Below are positions 6,482 through 10,249 of a stretch of 10,249 nt of DNA, one piece after another (position 1 is the first letter of the stretch; the number at the start of each line of letters is the position of its first letter). Made by a program: the position numbers and the translations under genes. Under the pieces are notes generated by a model. It was not told the origin of the DNA and did no database searches. It worked only from the letters and a program-made list of their open reading frames with translations. This stretch comes from an uncultured Clostridia bacterium (GTDB taxonomy: Bacteria > Bacillota > Clostridia > Christensenellales > UBA1242), in contig CANQRE010000028.1 of NCBI GenBank assembly GCA_947626175.1, positions 1 through 10,249 of the forward strand, written 5' to 3'.

Positions 6482-7633
6482 TTATTTTTTTATTTCAATC
6501 ACTTCTTCAGTTGCCATAGCCTGATCGATCAACTCTTGAACGTTTAGACGGCTCTCTTCCGCTTCCGTTTTTTCTAGCTTTGGCTTTATGACAGGATTTT
6601 TTGGCAAAAACACCGTGCAACAATCTTCATAAGGAAGGATTGATGTTTCAAACGTGTCAATATCTTTGGCGATTTTGATTATTTCTTCCTTGTCCATTGC
6701 AATGCAAGGCCTAAAAACTGGAAGCAAATCAACAACGTTTTGTGTGACGGTCATGCTTTGCATTGTTTGGCTTGCAACCTGCCCCAAACTTTCACCTGTG
6801 ACAATGCAGCCCAAGTTTTCACGCTTGGCAATTGTTTCCGCAATACGCATCATAATGCGGCGCATAATTGTGATCATAAATTCCGGCGAGCAATTTGCGT
6901 GGATTGCTTCTTGAACTTTTGTGAAGGATATGCAATGCACTTTGACACTGTCAACATAGGCGCAAAGTTTTTTTGCCAACGTTAGCACCTTTTGCTTTGC
7001 TTCTGGCGACGTGTATGGATAGCTGTGAAAATGCAACGCTTCCAGTTTAAGCCCGCGCTTTGCCATAAGAAAGCCGGCAACTGGGCTGTCTATTCCGCCT
7101 GACAACAAAAGTAGGCCTCCGCCTGCACTTCCAAGTGGCAATCCCCCGCAGCAACTGATATTGCCGTCAAACACATACGCCTTGCCGTTTTGTCTTATGT
7201 CAACCTTAAACACAATTTGTGGCGAATACAGGTCAACAACAAGTTTTGGGCTGTTTTCCAAAATAATTTCTCCAAGTCTTTTTGCCAGCTGCATTGAATC
7301 AAGTTTAAATCTTTTGTCGCCACGCTTGACTTCAACTTTGAACGAGCCTTCAAGATTTTTATATCTACCAAAAAATTCTTCCAGCGACTCAACAGTTGCG
7401 TCAATCTCCTCCGCCTTGCTGATTGAAACAAGCCCAAAAACTTTTGTCAGTCTTTCGATTAGCTCATCTTCATTTTCATAATTATTTATCACAAGCCTGC
7501 CCTGAGTTTTTTCCAACTTGTAAGAAAGCCCTTCAAGCTTTTTTCTTATGTTTGAAACAAGCATGTTTTCAAAAATGTATCTATTTCCGCCTTTTAAAAA
7601 CAGTTCACCCATTCTGATGAGTATCGCTTTCAT
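6482..7633 (-). CDS. thiI: ThiI, tRNA uridine 4-sulfurtransferase
   Basis: ThiI adenylates U8 of tRNA and transfers sulfur to make 4-thiouridine. In many bacteria it also supplies sulfur for the thiamine thiazole. The 383-residue form has a ferredoxin-like plus THUMP region (about 1-160), then the PP-loop ATPase domain with SGGIDS at 178-183. It ends after the conserved PYEDCC...PKNP segment and has no C-terminal rhodanese domain, as is usual in Firmicutes. The start ATG overlaps the stop of the upstream desulfurase (ATGA) and has AGAGGA as ribosome binding site. The overlap fits direct sulfur hand-off between the two products, as in the Bacillus NifZ-ThiI pair. The operon terminator follows at 6282-6307. 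Confidence 0.96.
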   Translation of the reverse strand: MKAILIRMGELFLKGGNRYIFENMLVSNIRKKLEGLSYKLEKTQGRLVINNYENEDELIERLTKVFGLVSISKAEEIDATVESLEEFFGRYKNLEGSFKVEVKRGDKRFKLDSMQLAKRLGEIILENSPKLVVDLYSPQIVFKVDIRQNGKAYVFDGNISCCGGLPLGSAGGGLLLLSGGIDSPVAGFLMAKRGLKLEALHFHSYPYTSPEAKQKVLTLAKKLCAYVDSVKVHCISFTKVQEAIHANCSPEFMITIMRRIMMRIAETIAKRENLGCIVTGESLGQVASQTMQSMTVTQNVVDLLPVFRPCIAMDKEEIIKIAKDIDTFETSILPYEDCCTVFLPKNPVIKPKLEKTEAEESRLNVQELIDQAMATEEVIEIKK

Positions 7634-8742
7634 TTTGTCCTCTCATATAGTTCAAGATATTTTGCTTTTATCATTTTTGCGGCTTTTATCACTTCTGCCT
7701 GCGTTTGATCCGCCGAAAAGCTCACTCTCACTGCGCCTTTGACTTGATCACGGCTGTAGCCCATGTTTTCAAGCACATAATTGCCCGCCTTTTTGGATGA
7801 GCAAGCACTGCCTTTTGCAACAATAACTTCGTCTTCCAGCATTCGCACAAGTGTTTCGCCATTAACGCCGTCAAAAAGCAGCATAACAATGTAAGGGTTT
7901 TTGCCTTCTATCACTTTCACAGAATTAGACTGAATCACATCTATAAAAGCTTTTTTAAGTTTAAGCACATGCTCAAAATTTTTTGCAGTGTCAATTTCAT
8001 TGGCAGCAGCAAGCATTGACATTATGCCAGCAACGTTTTCTGTGCCAGACCTTATGCCATATTCTTGGCCGCCACCATAAACAATGTTTTTAAGAGAAGC
8101 TTTGTTTTTGACATACAGTGCGCCGCAACCCTTTGGGCCATGAAATTTGTGTCCGCTGATTGACAAAAGGTCAATGTCAAGATCATCAACCGAAAACTCG
8201 ATTTTTTTAAATGCCTGAACGGCGTCAACATGTATCACAGCATGCGGACAATGTTTGCGAACAATTGATGAAAGCAGTTTTATGTCATTCACTGCTCCAG
8301 TTATGTTGCTTGCAAGCATGCAGCTGACAAATCTTGTTTTTGGGGACAAGTATTTTTCAAGTTCATCCAAATTTGCTTCCCCCGATTTTTTTAGCGGAAT
8401 AAAGAAAACATTTTTCCCTTCTCTTTGCATCGCTTTGGCTGTTTCCATAACCGAAGGATGCTCGCCCATTGAAAACACATATTCCCAATTTCCTTCGCGC
8501 TCGCTTCCTTTGATTGCCAAGTTGTTTGCTTCAGTGGCTCCGCTTGTGAAAATTATGTCACCCTTTTTTGCTCCAAGCATTTTTTTAAGTTGTTGCCTTG
8601 CATCATCAATTTCCATTGCAACCTTAAAAGCCTGTTTGTATGGAGCGGAAGGATTGAAAAAGTTTGCACTGGCATAATCGTTGTATGTTTTCAGTGCATT
8701 TTCGCTCATTTTTGTTGTGGCGGCATTGTCAAGATAAATCAT
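7630..8742 (-). CDS. nifS: Cysteine desulfurase (NifS/IscS family, probable ThiI partner)
   Basis: This PLP enzyme removes sulfur from L-cysteine, giving alanine and an enzyme persulfide. The 370-residue protein carries the fold-type I landmarks: LDNAATT at 4-10, SGATEANN at 67-74, GEHPSV with His95, HVDAVQ with Asp173, and SGHKFHGPKG with the PLP lysine Lys199. The mobile loop GSACSS holds the persulfide-forming Cys314. The SGTENV motif is at 232-237. Placement directly before thiI, with a 4-nt overlap, suggests it mainly serves tRNA thiolation (NifZ-like) rather than general Fe-S assembly, though the sequence alone cannot settle this. It also overlaps the end of pheT by 4 nt; GGAG lies about 10 nt before its ATG. 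Confidence 0.96.
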   Translation of the reverse strand: MIYLDNAATTKMSENALKTYNDYASANFFNPSAPYKQAFKVAMEIDDARQQLKKMLGAKKGDIIFTSGATEANNLAIKGSEREGNWEYVFSMGEHPSVMETAKAMQREGKNVFFIPLKKSGEANLDELEKYLSPKTRFVSCMLASNITGAVNDIKLLSSIVRKHCPHAVIHVDAVQAFKKIEFSVDDLDIDLLSISGHKFHGPKGCGALYVKNKASLKNIVYGGGQEYGIRSGTENVAGIMSMLAAANEIDTAKNFEHVLKLKKAFIDVIQSNSVKVIEGKNPYIVMLLFDGVNGETLVRMLEDEVIVAKGSACSSKKAGNYVLENMGYSRDQVKGAVRVSFSADQTQAEVIKAAKMIKAKYLELYERTK

Positions 8743-10249
8743 CTTAGGCTTGCTCCATATCTAAATTTAAGGGCTTTGATTATTTTCCCGATAACTTCGG
8801 TCACTTCTTCATCCGTCAAGGTTTTTGTGTCGTCAGAAAGCTTTATGTTGTAAGCCAAACTCTTCACGCCTTCGCCAAGCGCGCTTGAACGATACACATC
8901 AAAAAGATTTACTTCATAAAACAGCTTTCCTGCCGCCGATTTGATTGCAGCAACAATGTCGCTGTTTGCAACGATTTCTTTCACAACAATGGCAATATCT
9001 CTTTCCACGATTGGGAATTTGGAAACAGGTTTAACAGTGAAATGTTTTTCCTCATAGTCCAAAAGATATGTTATGTTCAGCTCTCCAAGCATAACAGTTT
9101 TTGGAAGCTCATAATTTTTTGCAACAAGCGGATGGATTTGCCCAAAAAAGCCAATTTTTTGCCCTTTTTCATCCAAGATATCCGCCGCTCTTCCAGGATG
9201 AACAAATGGCTCTTGCGATCTTGCAAGGCTATATTTCGCGCCGCTTTCTTCAAGTGCGGCAAGCATAACTGCCTTAAATTCAAAAAAGTCCTTTTCAGTT
9301 GAGGCAACACTGATTCTTTCTGTTTCAACTGGAAGCTCAGTTAGTGGCAATGACAAAGGCTGATATGTTCGGCCCGCTTCAAACAAATCAACGTTTTTGT
9401 TGCCAACGCTTAGATTATATTTAAGGCTTGTCAAAATTGAATGCGCCATTGTTGTGCGAAGGCATGAAAGATCTTCGCCAATTGGATTTGCAATTTTGAT
9501 CATAAATCTGCGATTGTCAGTTATGCGAAGTTTTTCGCACACATCAGATGGGCAAAGTGAAAAATTGAGCGCTTCATAAAAGCCATTATGCACAAGCGAT
9601 GCCTTGATTTTTCGCTCCAGCCTTGTTTTTGCATCAAGGCCACCTTCAGTGACAACTGAGTTTTCAAAAAGCTTTGTCTGCACGCTGTCATATTTGTCAT
9701 AGCCATATATTCGGATTATCTCTTCCGCCAAATCATTGGCGTTTTCAATGTCATCCCTTTCAAGCGGAACAGTCACGCTTATCTCTCCGCCTTCGATTTT
9801 TGTTTTCATTCCAAGCCCAGTCAAAATGCGTTTTATATCCTGCTCAGGCACTTTTATTCCCAAAATCGAATAAATTTGCTTGCATGTGCAGCTCACGCTT
9901 TTTTGCTTTGGCTTTTTGTCATACACATCAATAATCGAACTTAAAACATTTGCAATTTTATATTCGCAAACAAGGTGCAAAAATCGCTTAAGTCCGCTTT
10001 CAGCACTTGAAAAATGAACGCCTTTTTCATATCTTGCGCTGCTGTCAGTTCTCACTCCAATTTTTCTGCTTGTCAAACGAATGCTTTTCAAATCAAAAAC
10101 CGCGCTTTCAATCACGCAAGACGAGGTGTCATTTGTGATTGACGACTCTGTTCCGCCAATAACGCCCGCAATGACCAATGGCTTTTTTGCATCGGCAATC
10201 ACAAGTTCATCTGGCGAAAGAAGATAGCTGTTATGATTGAGCGCATCAA
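8739..10249 (-). CDS. pheT: Phenylalanyl-tRNA synthetase beta subunit (5' part outside window)
   Basis: PheT is the beta subunit of the alpha2-beta2 synthetase that charges tRNA-Phe. The frame enters at the right edge in mid-gene: the residues before GTG 10202 (HNSYLLSPDELVIAD) continue the conserved B3/B4 editing domain into KKPLVIAGVIGGTESS, so that GTG is not the start. The B5 domain follows (around YSILGIKVPEQDIKRILTGLG), then the catalytic-like core, and finally the C-terminal anticodon-binding FDX-ACB domain (VSKFPIVERDIAIVV through KALKFRYGASLR). The stop overlaps the desulfurase start by 4 nt, so it is the upstream member of this operon; pheS would be expected further right. Confidence 0.97.
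   Translation of the reverse strand, partial: DALNHNSYLLSPDELVIADAKKPLVIAGVIGGTESSITNDTSSCVIESAVFDLKSIRLTSRKIGVRTDSSARYEKGVHFSSAESGLKRFLHLVCEYKIANVLSSIIDVYDKKPKQKSVSCTCKQIYSILGIKVPEQDIKRILTGLGMKTKIEGGEISVTVPLERDDIENANDLAEEIIRIYGYDKYDSVQTKLFENSVVTEGGLDAKTRLERKIKASLVHNGFYEALNFSLCPSDVCEKLRITDNRRFMIKIANPIGEDLSCLRTTMAHSILTSLKYNLSVGNKNVDLFEAGRTYQPLSLPLTELPVETERISVASTEKDFFEFKAVMLAALEESGAKYSLARSQEPFVHPGRAADILDEKGQKIGFFGQIHPLVAKNYELPKTVMLGELNITYLLDYEEKHFTVKPVSKFPIVERDIAIVVKEIVANSDIVAAIKSAAGKLFYEVNLFDVYRSSALGEGVKSLAYNIKLSDDTKTLTDEEVTEVIGKIIKALKFRYGASLR

Overview
The window is a low-GC chromosomal segment, almost certainly from a spore-forming member of the Firmicutes (Clostridia-like, possibly an uncultured gut lineage). 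The evidence is a complete SpoIVB-type sporulation serine protease, the argR-recN-spoIVB gene order typical of Bacilli and Clostridia, a ThiI without a rhodanese domain paired with a dedicated cysteine desulfurase, and AT-rich intergenic DNA. All supported genes lie on the minus strand, so the window reads biologically from right to left. I cannot name a genus.

Layout, right to left: (1) 10249-6482 is a tight operon of pheT (5' end outside the window), a NifS/IscS-type cysteine desulfurase and thiI. Both junctions are 4-nt ATGA overlaps. The desulfurase and ThiI form one sulfur-transfer pathway (cysteine to persulfide to tRNA 4-thiouridine and/or thiamine thiazole). The operon ends at a strong intrinsic terminator at 6282-6307. 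(2) About 6300-6020 is an AT-rich promoter/operator region for argR, with a sigma-A-type promoter bracketed by ARG-box-like palindromes, which suggests autoregulation. (3) 6020-3903 holds argR (arginine repressor) and recN (DNA repair ATPase), 12 nt apart. (4) A small hairpin with a T-run separates recN from spoIVB (3829-2630), which encodes the protease that signals to sigma-K activation in the late mother cell. (5) 2629-2449 is an intergenic region with a perfect 17-bp palindrome. (6) 2448-1 is the first 816 codons of a large exported repeat protein that runs off the left edge.

The ordinary part is 10249-2630. The unusual part is the left quarter. The spo0A gene that normally follows spoIVB is absent there. 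In its place is an exported, three-module beta-helix-like repeat protein whose fourth to sixth dozen bases after the start contain a run of ten G residues inside the coding frame. At the length seen here the frame is open, and a gain or loss of one G would close it, so the gene is a candidate for slipped-strand phase variation. No mobile element, CRISPR array, tRNA or rRNA was recognised.
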